64,000 nucleotides of DNA from Lachnospiraceae bacterium UBA7196 (GTDB taxonomy: Bacteria > Bacillota > Clostridia > Lachnospirales > Lachnospiraceae). Both the position numbers and the translations under genes were made by a program. Numbering within the stretch: the first letter of the stretch is position 1; each line of letters starts with the position of its first letter. Shown here in pieces: positions 24,510 to 32,326 of the stretch. The notes beneath the pieces are model-generated. The model searched no databases. It was not told the origin of the DNA and saw only the letters and a program-made list of their open reading frames with translations. Where the stretch lies: the NCBI GenBank assembly GCA_002490835.1, contig DKUU01000028.1:62001-126000 (forward strand), read 5' to 3'.

Positions 24510-25748
24510 TTATACTAACGGATATTTATCCGTCAGCGTCTTGATGATGGCCTGCGCCTTGCCGATGCCTGCCTCGCCTTCCTTGATGACGATGGAAATG
24601 GCCTCCGCCACCTGTTCCATATCCGCCGTATTCAAACCGCGGGAAGTTGCTGCCGGCGTACCCAGACGGATGCCGCTGGTCACGAAAGGCGACTTCGGAT
24701 CGTTGGGGATGGTGTTCTTATTCGCCGTGATATGGGCCTCGTCAAGCAGTTTCTCCACCGCCTTGCCCGTCAGGTCATAGTTTGTCAGATCGACCAGCAT
24801 TAAATGATTGTCCGTGCCGCCGGAAACGATCCTGATATCCCGAGCCTGCAGCGCCTTGCAGAGCGCCTGCGCATTGTCCGCTACGTTCTTCATATAAACC
24901 TTAAAGTCATCGGATAAAGCTTCCTTAAAGCAGACCGCCTTCGCCGCGATCACGTGCATCAGCGGGCCGCCCTGAATACCGGGGAAGATCGCCTTATTGA
25001 AATTATACTGATCGGCCACTTCCTGACTGGACATGATCATGCCGCCTCTGGGACCGCGCAGGGTCTTGTGAGTGGTCGTCGTCGTCACATGCGCATAAGG
25101 GATCGGACTCGGATGAAGGCCTGCCGCCACAAGACCGGCGATATGCGCGATATCTACCATCAGCACCGCGCCGACCTCGTCCGCGATTTCCCTGAATTTC
25201 TTGAAATCGATCGTTCTCGCATAAGCCGAAGCGCCCGCCACGATCATTTGGGGCTTACATTCCAGCGCTATCTTTCTCACATTATCATAATCGAGGAAAC
25301 CGTCGTCATTCACGCCGTAAGGCACGCATTTAAAGTATTTGCCGGACATATTGACCGGTGAACCGTGGGAGAGATGACCGCCGTGATCCAAATTCATACC
25401 CATGAAGGTGTCGCCCGGCTCCATCACCGCAAAAAAGACCGCCATATTCGCCTGCGCGCCGGAATGGGGCTGCACATTGACATACTCGCAGCCGAAAAGT
25501 TCCTTCGCGCGTTCCCTTGCAAGCTCCTCCACCACGTCCACGCACTCGCAGCCGCCGTAGTATCTCTTGCCCGGATATCCTTCCGCATACTTGTTTGTCA
25601 GAGGGCTGCCCATAGCCGCCATGACAGCCTTACTCACCCAGTTTTCGGACGCGATCAGCTCAATATGGGAATTCTGCCTGTTCTGCTCGTCAAGAATCGC
25701 CTGCGCGATCTGGGGGTCTACGTTCCTTACCTCATCCAATGAATACAT
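24510..25748 (-). CDS. glyA: Serine hydroxymethyltransferase
   Basis: PLP enzyme interconverting serine and glycine and charging tetrahydrofolate with a C1 unit; it links to thyA-folA metabolism elsewhere in the window. 412 aa: IELIASENWVSKAV, GYPGKRYYGGCE, NVQPHSGAQAN, and the PLP lysine in TTTTHKTLRGPRGG. The ATG at 25748 is chosen because AGAGGA precedes it and the protein then begins at the usual family position; the longer frame adds 19 residues. Upstream of hom-lysC on the same strand with a 65-base gap. Confidence 0.96.
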   Translation of the reverse strand: MYSLDEVRNVDPQIAQAILDEQNRQNSHIELIASENWVSKAVMAAMGSPLTNKYAEGYPGKRYYGGCECVDVVEELARERAKELFGCEYVNVQPHSGAQANMAVFFAVMEPGDTFMGMNLDHGGHLSHGSPVNMSGKYFKCVPYGVNDDGFLDYDNVRKIALECKPQMIVAGASAYARTIDFKKFREIADEVGAVLMVDIAHIAGLVAAGLHPSPIPYAHVTTTTTHKTLRGPRGGMIMSSQEVADQYNFNKAIFPGIQGGPLMHVIAAKAVCFKEALSDDFKVYMKNVADNAQALCKALQARDIRIVSGGTDNHLMLVDLTNYDLTGKAVEKLLDEAHITANKNTIPNDPKSPFVTSGIRLGTPAATSRGLNTADMEQVAEAISIVIKEGEAGIGKAQAIIKTLTDKYPLV

Positions 25749-25874
25749 TCCTCTTATCCTGCCTTTCAAAATGGTTGACTCCGCCGTTATCCCCACAGAT
25801 ATCACTATAGGGGAAATATCAAATCAATATTATAAGGTATTATGCTATGTATTGCAATTAAAATTTATGACATT

Positions 25875-25896
25875 TCTTAAGGAAGTCTTAAGGAAA
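25875..25896. promoter_or_regulatory. Tandem 11-bp direct repeats upstream of the PAP2-like gene
   Basis: TCTTAAGGAAG is immediately followed by TCTTAAGGAAA, a perfect head-to-tail phasing of 11 bases. This is the geometry bound by OmpR-family response regulators. It lies about 80 bases upstream of the PAP2 promoter and about 130 bases upstream of glyA on the other strand, so either gene may be the target. Confidence 0.45.
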
Positions 25897-25974
25897 ATCC
25901 TATGCCCGGACATATCTTCGGCACAATGGATAGATTTTCATGGAATTTTAAGAAAACTTTATGAAAATCTTATT

Positions 25975-26002
25975 TTGACTTTTTCTTCTAATCTGCTAAT
26001 AT
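25975..26002 (+). promoter_or_regulatory. Promoter of the PAP2-like gene
   Basis: TTGACT (25975-25980), 16 bases, TAATAT (25997-26002). About 150 bases of leader follow. Confidence 0.6.
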
Positions 26003-26046
26003 AAAGTGAAGTAAAGAGAAAAACTAACATAAACAGGATGATAAAA

Positions 26047-26091
26047 AATCGAGTGCCCGCGCACTCGATTAAGAGAATGCTTCGCATTCTC
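26047..26091 (+). promoter_or_regulatory. Two tandem hairpins in the PAP2 leader
   Basis: AATCGAGTGC/GCACTCGATT with a 4-base loop (26047-26070) and GAGAATGC/GCATTCTC with a 3-base loop (26073-26091). Neither is followed by T residues, so they are not plain terminators; they may stabilise the leader or form part of a control element. Confidence 0.45.
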
Positions 26092-26150
26092 CCTAAATGA
26101 TTTACACTGTCGCACTTTCCTATAAAGTTATAAAAAAGGATGTTAGTGTT

Positions 26151-26885
26151 ATGGAAAAGCTGATAACCAAAAAGAAAGATACGCCGCGGTCCCTTCTTCG
26201 GATCTGCCGCTTTTATTACAACAAATATCGGCACGCGCTGCCGCTTCTGCTCTACGGCTTAGTATATATGCAGTGGTTTTCATGGTTGGAGCGGAATGTG
26301 ACGACGCGTTTTACCCTGATCCATGTAAAACCGGACGATTATATCCCCTTCTGCGAGGTGTTTGTCATCCCTTATCTTCTGTGGTTCGCTTATGTGGCGG
26401 TGGTCGTCCTCTATTTCTTCTTTAAAGACAAAGACGACTATTTCAGGACCTGCACCTTCCTGTTTACCGGAATGACAGTCTTCCTGATCATCAGCACGCT
26501 GTGGCCAAACGGCCATGACCTGCGCCCCGCCATAATGCCGCGTGATAACATCTTCACCAGACTGGTAGCCGCTCTTTACCGGACGGACACACCGACGAAC
26601 CTCTGGCCGAGCATCCATGTTTACAACTCGCTTGGCTGCCATATCGCGGTGATGAAGAGCGCCAGACTGGAAAAGAAACGGGGCATCCGCATCGGATCGT
26701 TTATCCTGTGCGTCTCCATCATCTTATCGACGGTGTTCATCAAACAGCATTCTTTATTCGATGTGACCACAGCCTTTATTTTGGCAGCAGCGATGTACGG
26801 CGTAGTATACCGCTCCGATGTGCTGATCAATTTCTACCACAGCCTGCGGCGTAAGCGCAGACGCAAACCCGGTACGCTGGTATAA
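26151..26885 (+). CDS. PAP2-superfamily membrane phosphatase-like protein
   Basis: A 244-aa integral membrane protein with about five helices. Parts of the PAP2 active site are present: the C2 motif WPSIHVYNS (PSxH) near residue 148 and the C3 motif STVFIKQHSLFDV near residue 196, where the catalytic His is kept but the Arg of the usual SR start is replaced by Thr. Expected reaction is removal of phosphate from lipid phosphates such as phosphatidic acid or undecaprenyl pyrophosphate on the outer face, or inositol-phosphoceramide-like transfer; not proven. The ATG at 26151 follows AAGGA at 10 bases. Confidence 0.8.
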   Translation: MEKLITKKKDTPRSLLRICRFYYNKYRHALPLLLYGLVYMQWFSWLERNVTTRFTLIHVKPDDYIPFCEVFVIPYLLWFAYVAVVVLYFFFKDKDDYFRTCTFLFTGMTVFLIISTLWPNGHDLRPAIMPRDNIFTRLVAALYRTDTPTNLWPSIHVYNSLGCHIAVMKSARLEKKRGIRIGSFILCVSIILSTVFIKQHSLFDVTTAFILAAAMYGVVYRSDVLINFYHSLRRKRRRKPGTLV

Positions 26886-26899
26886 TATGGTATAACTGG

Positions 26900-26936
26900 A
26901 AAGAGAGGAATCCATGCGGAGACCTCTCTTTTTTAC
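26900..26936. terminator. Bidirectional terminator
   Basis: AAAGAGAGG pairs with CCTCTCTTT, with T run after it, between the convergent PAP2-like and glycosyltransferase genes. Confidence 0.85.
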
Positions 26937-26941
26937 ACTCC

Positions 26942-27967
26942 CTAATTAAACTGGAAGAACCGTCTGCAGATCCGGTATCCCTCCACAGATATCTTCCGTC
27001 CGCCCCTACCGGGGAGATTCATGGAATTTCCTAAGACTCCGTAGCGCAGGCGAATGAACAGGCCGATATCCTTTTGCCTGATATACTCCCAAAGCTGCGC
27101 CTTTTTCTCCAGATTCTCTTCCGTACCGGAGCGGATGAGCATGATGGAAGAAATCACGGTGATGATCTCCAGATAGTTTATCATGTACCGCTTGAGCTTC
27201 CGCTTTGCGTAGATTTTTGCCTTCTTTTCCACGAGATAGTCTATCATGCGCATATTGACGCTGATCTGCTGGTCGATCCTGCCGATCATCACTTCCTCGT
27301 TGACCGACTGCCCCTCTCTGCCGATATAATACCGATAAAAATTCACATCCAGATAGTACATGTTCTTCACAAAGGGAAGCGGCTCAAACACAAAGAGGTT
27401 GTCCACATAAAAAGTATGCTCCGGCAAATTTAAACCGCATTCCCGCAAAAGCTTGGTCCGAAAGATTACGGAGTGCATGAGGATGTACTGTCCCTTGCGG
27501 AAGTGCTTCACCTCGTTCCACCCGAATATCCTCTCCTGCGGCAGGGCATGATGATACTTCATCACCTTATGCTTCTTTGCGCCTTCCTTCTCGTAAACAA
27601 AGTTACTGATGAGCATATCAAGTGTCTCGCCACCGGCAATGATATCCCGCAGGGTATCAAGAATCTTTCGATAGGCGCTCTCCTTCACCCAGTCGTCGCT
27701 GTCCACCACCTTATAGTAAAGCCCTTCGGCATGTTCAAGTCCCGCGTTCACGGCGGAACCGTGACCTCCGTTCTCCTTATGGATCGCTTTGACGATAGAA
27801 GGATAGCGCCTCTCATAGGAGTCCGCGATCTCCCCCGTCCTGTCGGCAGAACCGTCGTCCACGATCAGAATCTCCACATCCTCGCCGCCAACCAGCAGCG
27901 ATTCGATGCACTTTTCCATATATGCCTGTGAATTATAACAGGGTACTGCCACAGATAATAATTTCAT
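26942..27967 (-). CDS. Family 2 glycosyltransferase
   Basis: 341-aa GT-A fold enzyme. N-terminal nucleotide-sugar binding MKLLSVAVPCYNSQAYMEKC, then EILIVDDGSADRTGEI, the NGGHGSAVNAGLEHA block, and the metal-binding motif VVDSDDWV near residue 93. The second half is a helical, basic region typical of EpsH/WcaA-like enzymes and probably associates with the membrane. It likely builds an exopolysaccharide or glycolipid, but it is isolated from any polysaccharide cluster. The 146 bases between its start and the mutY end contain no further gene. Confidence 0.88.
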   Translation of the reverse strand: MKLLSVAVPCYNSQAYMEKCIESLLVGGEDVEILIVDDGSADRTGEIADSYERRYPSIVKAIHKENGGHGSAVNAGLEHAEGLYYKVVDSDDWVKESAYRKILDTLRDIIAGGETLDMLISNFVYEKEGAKKHKVMKYHHALPQERIFGWNEVKHFRKGQYILMHSVIFRTKLLRECGLNLPEHTFYVDNLFVFEPLPFVKNMYYLDVNFYRYYIGREGQSVNEEVMIGRIDQQISVNMRMIDYLVEKKAKIYAKRKLKRYMINYLEIITVISSIMLIRSGTEENLEKKAQLWEYIRQKDIGLFIRLRYGVLGNSMNLPGRGGRKISVEGYRICRRFFQFN

Positions 27968-28113
27968 GCCAAACCGTCCAAGCCTTTCTCAAATACGATC
28001 TTCCGTCAACTCACCCTGTCATTTTATCACAATAAACCTCTGAAATGTTGACCGTTTTCTTATGTTTTTCTTATTTTTTCTAAAATAATTTAAGTTATTC
28101 TATCCTCTTTCGT

Positions 28114-29292
28114 CTATTTCCCCTGCTTTCTGCCCATCTCCACCTGTGCGGCATAGGCCGCAAACGCGGAAGGGATCGGATAGGCGGATCTGGTTTCTTC
28201 CGGTTCGACAAAGACAAACGGCGGCGTCTCCTCCCCTGCCTCCAGTCCGGCAAGTTCGTCCACCCTGACCAGATAGCCGATCATATGCCATTCCTTATGC
28301 GTGAAGATATGCTTCGCCGGAGGAAGTTCTTTGATCCTGATGGGCGAAAGACCAATCTCCCTCAGATAGGAAGCGACCTCTCTCTCCTTACAGTGTCCCT
28401 CCATGGACGGAAACTCATACATGCCGGCAAGCAGTCCCCTGTCCGGCCGCTTGCGAAGCGCTACGCGGTCTGCGTCCTGTATGACCAGTATCGTCCTCTC
28501 CTCAACGCTTCTGGGCTTCTTTTTCGCCTTTTTCGGAAACTCGGCCGTCCTCTGCTCCTGCCTCGCCCTGCAAATCGTTCCCCACGGGCAGCTTTCGCAC
28601 TTGGGCGCCCCGTTTGGAATGCAGACCGTAGCCCCCAGCTCCATGAGCGCCTGATTAAAGTCGCCGGGTCGGTCCTTGGGCATCACCCCGGATAATTCTT
28701 CCTCAACAGCCTTCTTTACCTTGGCATCCAGAATATCCCTACCGTCCGCGCGCAGTCTGGCAAGGATACGCAGCACATTGCCATCCACCGCGGGATAAGC
28801 CTTACCGAAAGCGATGGATACGATCGCGCCCGCCGTGTAACTGCCGATCCCCGGCAGGGCTAAAAGCGCCTCATACGTCTCCGGCATCAGCCCGCCATGT
28901 TCCTCCATAACGATCTGCGCCGCCTTTTTCAGGTTTCTGGCCCGGTTATAGTAGCCAAGCCCCTCCCACAGCTTTAGGAGCTTCTCCTCCTCAACGGCCG
29001 CAAGAGATTCTACATCGGGAAGCGCCCGCAAAAAACGGTCGTAGTAGGGCTTCACTGCCTCCACTCTGGTCTGCTGCAGCATGATCTCAGAGAGCCACAC
29101 GTGATAGGATGTGGGCTCCTCCCTCCAAGGCAGGATACGCCTGCCCCGATCGTACCATGCAAGCAGCGGTCCTACGATGCTGTCTGTCAGTTCCGTATCC
29201 GGCACCGTTTCCGTATCCGCCGTTACTTCCGTATCTGCCATCCGCCCAGTATCTGCCGTCTGCTTCCTGCCGACTGTCTTTTTGCTTTTCAT
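28114..29292 (-). CDS. mutY: A/G-specific adenine glycosylase MutY
   Basis: Removes adenine mispaired with 8-oxoguanine. 392 aa: helix-hairpin-helix glycosylase domain with LSEIMLQQTRVEAVKPYY, GLGYYNRARNL, the LPGIGSYTAGAI hairpin and catalytic Asp in AYPAVDGNVLRIL; Fe-S cluster Cys set in CIPNGAPKCESCPWGTIC; a C-terminal NUDIX-like 8-oxoG recognition domain. The first 40 residues are an unusual extension of repeated ADT/DTE units (tandem TTCCGTATC-like DNA repeats) before the normal family start near SIVGPLLAWYDRGRR. It starts 14 bases after the nucleotidase stop, placing it last in a LexA-controlled cluster. Confidence 0.95.
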   Translation of the reverse strand: MKSKKTVGRKQTADTGRMADTEVTADTETVPDTELTDSIVGPLLAWYDRGRRILPWREEPTSYHVWLSEIMLQQTRVEAVKPYYDRFLRALPDVESLAAVEEEKLLKLWEGLGYYNRARNLKKAAQIVMEEHGGLMPETYEALLALPGIGSYTAGAIVSIAFGKAYPAVDGNVLRILARLRADGRDILDAKVKKAVEEELSGVMPKDRPGDFNQALMELGATVCIPNGAPKCESCPWGTICRARQEQRTAEFPKKAKKKPRSVEERTILVIQDADRVALRKRPDRGLLAGMYEFPSMEGHCKEREVASYLREIGLSPIRIKELPPAKHIFTHKEWHMIGYLVRVDELAGLEAGEETPPFVFVEPEETRSAYPIPSAFAAYAAQVEMGRKQGK

Positions 29293-29306
29293 TCGCCAAC
29301 TGTCCT

Positions 29307-30248
29307 TTAACTGCTGTCTTTCTCTTCGATTTCCTCTGCGTTTTCCCGATTCCGATAAGGGACTCTGGCCGCAGGAACCACCTCGGAAGCCGGAAGCGTG
29401 TGCGCAGGCTGGTCGTCAAAGAAGATATGCGCACCAAAGGCCTGCAATACATCCCTCTTCCTGATACCGCCCAGGAAGAATACCTCGTCTATACGCACAT
29501 CCCAAGCCCGCAGCGTGCGGATGACGCGCTCGTGCGCCGGCGCGCATCTGGTCGTGACCAGAGCCGTCCTGATCGGCACATCCTCTCCCGGATAGTCCTT
29601 CTGCAGCTTAGAGAGTGTCTTTAAGAATTTCGCAAACGGCCCCGCCTGCAGGGGATTATTCGCATTCTTCCTCTCGTTTTCCTCAAAGGCCTCCAGACCC
29701 TTCTCCTGAAAGATCCGTTCCGATTCGTCCGAAAACAGCACCGCGTCGCCGTCAAAGGCGATCCTGATCTGCCTGATCTGATGCTCGCAGTCGTAGGTCG
29801 CTATGCCTTCCGTGCAGATGATACCCGCCGCAATGTTTGAATCGATCGCCCGCTGTACATCGTCCTCGCAAGCCGACAGAAAGAGATCTGTCTTAAATGC
29901 CGACAGATAAGGCGCAAGGGAAGCGCCGCCTGCAAGCACCGCTCTGGTGATGCGCAGTCCGTAATGCTCGATCGCCTTAAAGACGCGCAGGGAAGTATCC
30001 GGACTGTTTCTGGACATGATGATGACCTCCACAGATCCCTCCCTGCCCGGCAGCTCATTCAGGTTTAGGAGCGCCCGCACAAGCGGAAAGCCCGGCCCCG
30101 GCATAAGCAATTCATCCTCATGCTCCACCTGATACCGGCTGTAGGCTTCCACGCCCTCCTCCTCGAATATTTTATTCTCGTATGTCAGATCAAACAGTGT
30201 TCTGGACGAAACGCCCACCACAAGTTTATTTTCCAGATCGTAAGCCAT
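29307..30248 (-). CDS. Cytosolic 5'-nucleotidase I-family protein
   Basis: 313-aa protein of the cN-I (NT5C1-like) family, HAD fold, predicted to dephosphorylate nucleoside monophosphates. Visible landmarks are GVSSRTLFDLTYENKIFEEEG at the N-terminus (positions 11-31, key residues Ser14, Asp18), IIMSRNSPDTSLRVFKAI, TRAVLAGGASLAPYL, the catalytic-type IAFDGDAVLFSDESE and the C-terminal HIFFDDQPAHT. The ATG at 30248 is chosen on its GGGGGT site and on the family start MAYDLENK; the longer frame adds 39 residues. It lies between the DUF1653 gene and mutY in one likely operon under LexA. Confidence 0.85.
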   Translation of the reverse strand: MAYDLENKLVVGVSSRTLFDLTYENKIFEEEGVEAYSRYQVEHEDELLMPGPGFPLVRALLNLNELPGREGSVEVIIMSRNSPDTSLRVFKAIEHYGLRITRAVLAGGASLAPYLSAFKTDLFLSACEDDVQRAIDSNIAAGIICTEGIATYDCEHQIRQIRIAFDGDAVLFSDESERIFQEKGLEAFEENERKNANNPLQAGPFAKFLKTLSKLQKDYPGEDVPIRTALVTTRCAPAHERVIRTLRAWDVRIDEVFFLGGIRKRDVLQAFGAHIFFDDQPAHTLPASEVVPAARVPYRNRENAEEIEEKDSS

Positions 30249-30291
30249 AAAACACCCCCGTCCCCGATCTCTCCGGCAGGGGCTTTGGCCA

Positions 30292-30846
30292 TTATCTGAG
30301 CCTGTTACACTCGTATTTCTCGAATGTGCGCAGGCAGTTCCTAAGCTCCATGTACCTGTCTTCAATCTCGCCTTCTTTAATCTCCAGATCCACGGACACC
30401 GCCATAGTGTTTATCATGTCGTCCGTGATCCTGTTGTGGAGCGAGTCGAGAATCGTAAGCCGCTCTTCATAGGAACCCGCGTCGAGAAACGCCAGCACCA
30501 GAGGATCGATATTTAATTGTTCTCCCGCCTCGACGGGACTATTCTCCGCCGCCGGCCGGGCCGCTGCCGTATTCTCCGCCGCAGATCGGACTGTCACGAC
30601 ATCCTCCTCATCTTCCGCACCGATGAGGGCAAAGCGGTATTTTTGTCCGGCGTCAGGATATTTCACCCGGTCTACCTCTTCCATAAACATGGATAGAGGA
30701 CGCACGTATGTCTCGAAGGGCTCGTACATCTGTTGGTAAACCACCATCATCTCTCCCGTCTCGCTGTGTTTCGCAAGACACCTGATCTGATACTGCTTAC
30801 CTTTAAAATGCCTGTACATCTCCTGTGGTCTGGGATCATGTCTCAT
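30292..30846 (-). CDS. DUF1653-domain protein, SOS-linked
   Basis: 184 aa. The N-terminal 70 residues (PRPQEMYRHFKGKQYQIRCLAKHSETGEMMVVYQ...) match the DUF1653 family, small beta-rich domains of unknown role that often read H-x-K-G-x-x-Y. The rest is an Ala/Glu linker (AAENTAAARPAAENS) and a helical C-terminal domain of unknown kind, so the protein is longer than the usual DUF1653 unit. ATG follows AAAGGAG. It begins inside the last codons of a 23-residue leader frame and follows a LexA-controlled promoter. Confidence 0.8.
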   Translation of the reverse strand: MRHDPRPQEMYRHFKGKQYQIRCLAKHSETGEMMVVYQQMYEPFETYVRPLSMFMEEVDRVKYPDAGQKYRFALIGAEDEEDVVTVRSAAENTAAARPAAENSPVEAGEQLNIDPLVLAFLDAGSYEERLTILDSLHNRITDDMINTMAVSVDLEIKEGEIEDRYMELRNCLRTFEKYECNRLR

Positions 30847-30907
30847 AGGAATCTCCTTTTTTCAAATCATTCTCTATTAGTATAATCCCAAAATGCCGAA
30901 TTGTCAT
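30836..30907 (-). CDS. Possible 23-residue leader peptide in the SOS transcript
   Basis: Frame MTIRHFGIILIENDLKKGDSYET with GAAAGGA 1 base before ATG (site GAGAAAGGA). It is the first frame after the LexA-controlled promoter and its stop overlaps the DUF1653 start by 11 bases, which would permit translational coupling. It is too short to assess by composition and may be incidental. Confidence 0.4.
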   Translation of the reverse strand: MTIRHFGIILIENDLKKGDSYET

Positions 30908-30930
30908 TCCTTTCTCGCCGCGAAGCAGAT

Positions 30931-30981
30931 AGAACGTTTGTTCTTTTTGTCTATTATAGAACAAACGTTCTATTCTGTCAA
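30931..30981 (-). promoter_or_regulatory. LexA-controlled (SOS) promoter with two operators
   Basis: Minus strand TTGACA (30976-30981), exactly 17 bases, TATAAT (30953-30958): perfect sigma-A consensus. One LexA box, AGAACGTTTGTTCT (30958-30971), fills the spacer; a second of the same GAAC-N4-GTTC type, AGAACAAACGTTCT, lies at 30931-30944 over the start-site region. The two boxes are reverse complements of one another. Tight repression by LexA and induction by DNA damage are predicted. Confidence 0.9.
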
Positions 30982-30999
30982 CCCGGCTGTTGAAAAGCT

Positions 31000-31077
31000 T
31001 TACATCACCGTTATGCTGGCGCTTAAAAAAGCCGCTAAGAACAGCAGCGCCGTGATCATGCCAAAACCCCATCTCAT
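31000..31077 (-). CDS. Possible 25-residue single-helix membrane peptide
   Basis: ATG at 31077 is preceded by AAGGGGGTG and opens a 25-residue frame (MRWGFGMITALLFLAAFLSA...) that is nearly all one hydrophobic helix. It ends 19 bases before the -35 hexamer of the SOS promoter, so it is not itself under LexA. Good ribosome site and helix content argue for a real small membrane protein; its own promoter is not clear. Confidence 0.45.
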   Translation of the reverse strand: MRWGFGMITALLFLAAFLSASITVM

Positions 31078-31163
31078 CTACAGCACCCCCTTTTTGCGAT
31101 TACGAACTTGTTAGGATCACTATAGCACTTTATAAGTCCTATAAACGGGACTTACATTGCGAA

Positions 31164-31215
31164 CAAAAAAAATGAGAGAAAGCCATTTCTTTCAGATGAC
31201 TCTCTCCCATTTTTT
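31164..31215 (-). terminator. Terminator upstream of the SOS region
   Basis: On the minus strand AAAAATGGGAGAGA pairs with TCTCTCATTTTT, with T-rich end, after the 31.2-31.5 kb gene. It shields the SOS cluster from read-through. Confidence 0.8.
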
Positions 31216-31248
31216 GTTTAGTTTACATAACTTCTATCAGTATACCCC

Positions 31249-31542
31249 TTATTCCTCAACGGGCTTATATCTGTCAAACACCTTGTCTCCGCTGCAGACA
31301 TGGCGGGAACCGTCCGCCTCCGTGATGATATAATCGCCCTCGCCGATAAAGGTCTTGCCCCTCTTATGCAGGATATACGGGCAGACGATCGCGCCGTTCT
31401 CCTTCTTGATCTGCACCAGAGAGTCCGTGACAAACCAGCCTCTCGTCACCACGTCCGTCCAGAGTTCAAAACCGTCCTCCATGCCCTTGCCGACCTCATA
31501 CTTTTCCATATTCGCTTCAAATGACACACGCACACATTTCAT
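31249..31542 (-). CDS. Conserved-looking small protein of unknown function
   Basis: 97 aa from ATG at 31542 (GAGGAGG is 10 bases upstream; an alternative ATG three codons earlier is only one base from it). Soluble, beta-rich; sequence includes VTRGWFVTDSLVQIKKENG and GDYIITEADGSRHVCSGDKVFDRYKPV. The latter reads like a domain in which a protein is kept or exchanged on a ligand, but no family is recognised. It follows thrH on the same strand by 33 bases and is probably co-transcribed. Confidence 0.75.
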   Translation of the reverse strand: MKCVRVSFEANMEKYEVGKGMEDGFELWTDVVTRGWFVTDSLVQIKKENGAIVCPYILHKRGKTFIGEGDYIITEADGSRHVCSGDKVFDRYKPVEE

Positions 31543-31575
31543 AAAGCTCATACCTCCTCTCCTTTTCCTCTCATG

Positions 31576-32181
31576 CTAGATTGCCTTTTTGATAGCCTCC
31601 ATCAGCTCCCCGTAAGTCTCGAACGCGGAAAGTTCCGGATGGTCCTTCTTGATCTGTTCCGTACTCTTAAACAAAAAACCTGCCTTGCTCGCAAGGATCA
31701 TCCCTAAGTCGTTATGACTGTCCCCGGCAGCTATGGTATCGTAACCTATGGACTGCAGAGCCTTTACCGTGGTGAGCTTAGAATCCTTGATCCGCATGCG
31801 AAAGCCTGTGATTTCCCCGTCCGGAGCCACTTCCAGCGTATTGCAGAAGATCGTGGGCCATCCCAGTTTTTCCATCAGGGGGCCCGCAAACTGCGTGAAG
31901 GTGTCGCTGATGATGATGACCTGCGTAATGCTCCTTAGTTCGTCGAGAAATTCTTTTGCCCCCGGAAGCGGATCGATCTTTGCGATCGTCTCCTGAATCT
32001 GGCGAAGGCCCAGTCCGTGTTCTTTCAGAATGCCCAGCCGCCAGTTCATCAGCTTATCGTAATCCGGCTCGTCTCTGGTCGTTCTGGTAAGTTCCGGAAT
32101 GCCGCTCTCCTTCGCGAAAGCGATCCAGATCTCCGGCACCAGAACACCCTCCAGATCCAGACAAACAATATTCATACCCAT
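31576..32181 (-). CDS. thrH: ThrH: phosphoserine phosphatase / homoserine phosphotransferase
   Basis: 201-aa HAD-superfamily protein. Motif I CLDLEGVLVPEIW has the nucleophile Asp and the second acid replaced by Glu (DxE), characteristic of ThrH; motif II IIISDTFTQF; motif III Lys and IAAGDSHNDLGMI. ThrH dephosphorylates phosphoserine and can transfer phosphate to homoserine, bypassing ThrB. The hom-lysC genes are 7 kb away and no thrB is in this window. Start supported by GGAGG at 6 bases. Confidence 0.9.
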   Translation of the reverse strand: MGMNIVCLDLEGVLVPEIWIAFAKESGIPELTRTTRDEPDYDKLMNWRLGILKEHGLGLRQIQETIAKIDPLPGAKEFLDELRSITQVIIISDTFTQFAGPLMEKLGWPTIFCNTLEVAPDGEITGFRMRIKDSKLTTVKALQSIGYDTIAAGDSHNDLGMILASKAGFLFKSTEQIKKDHPELSAFETYGELMEAIKKAI

Positions 32182-32326
32182 GTGTTTCCTCCAAAAATTC
32201 TAATCTGAGAAACGATGCCGACGCATCACTTCCTTTTTCTATTGTACTGTAACAATGCCCCTGTCCGCAAGCAGAAGTTTTCAGTATTTGTCGGCATCTT
32301 GTCTTCATTTCTTTCCCGTATGCTGC

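Noticed and set aside
26097..26150. Earlier start for the PAP2-like gene
   Set aside because: No ribosome site and poor sequence; ATG at 26151 has AAGGA.
30836..31072. A 76-codon minus-strand frame
   Set aside because: It spans the SOS promoter and both LexA boxes; only its last 23 codons start after the promoter.
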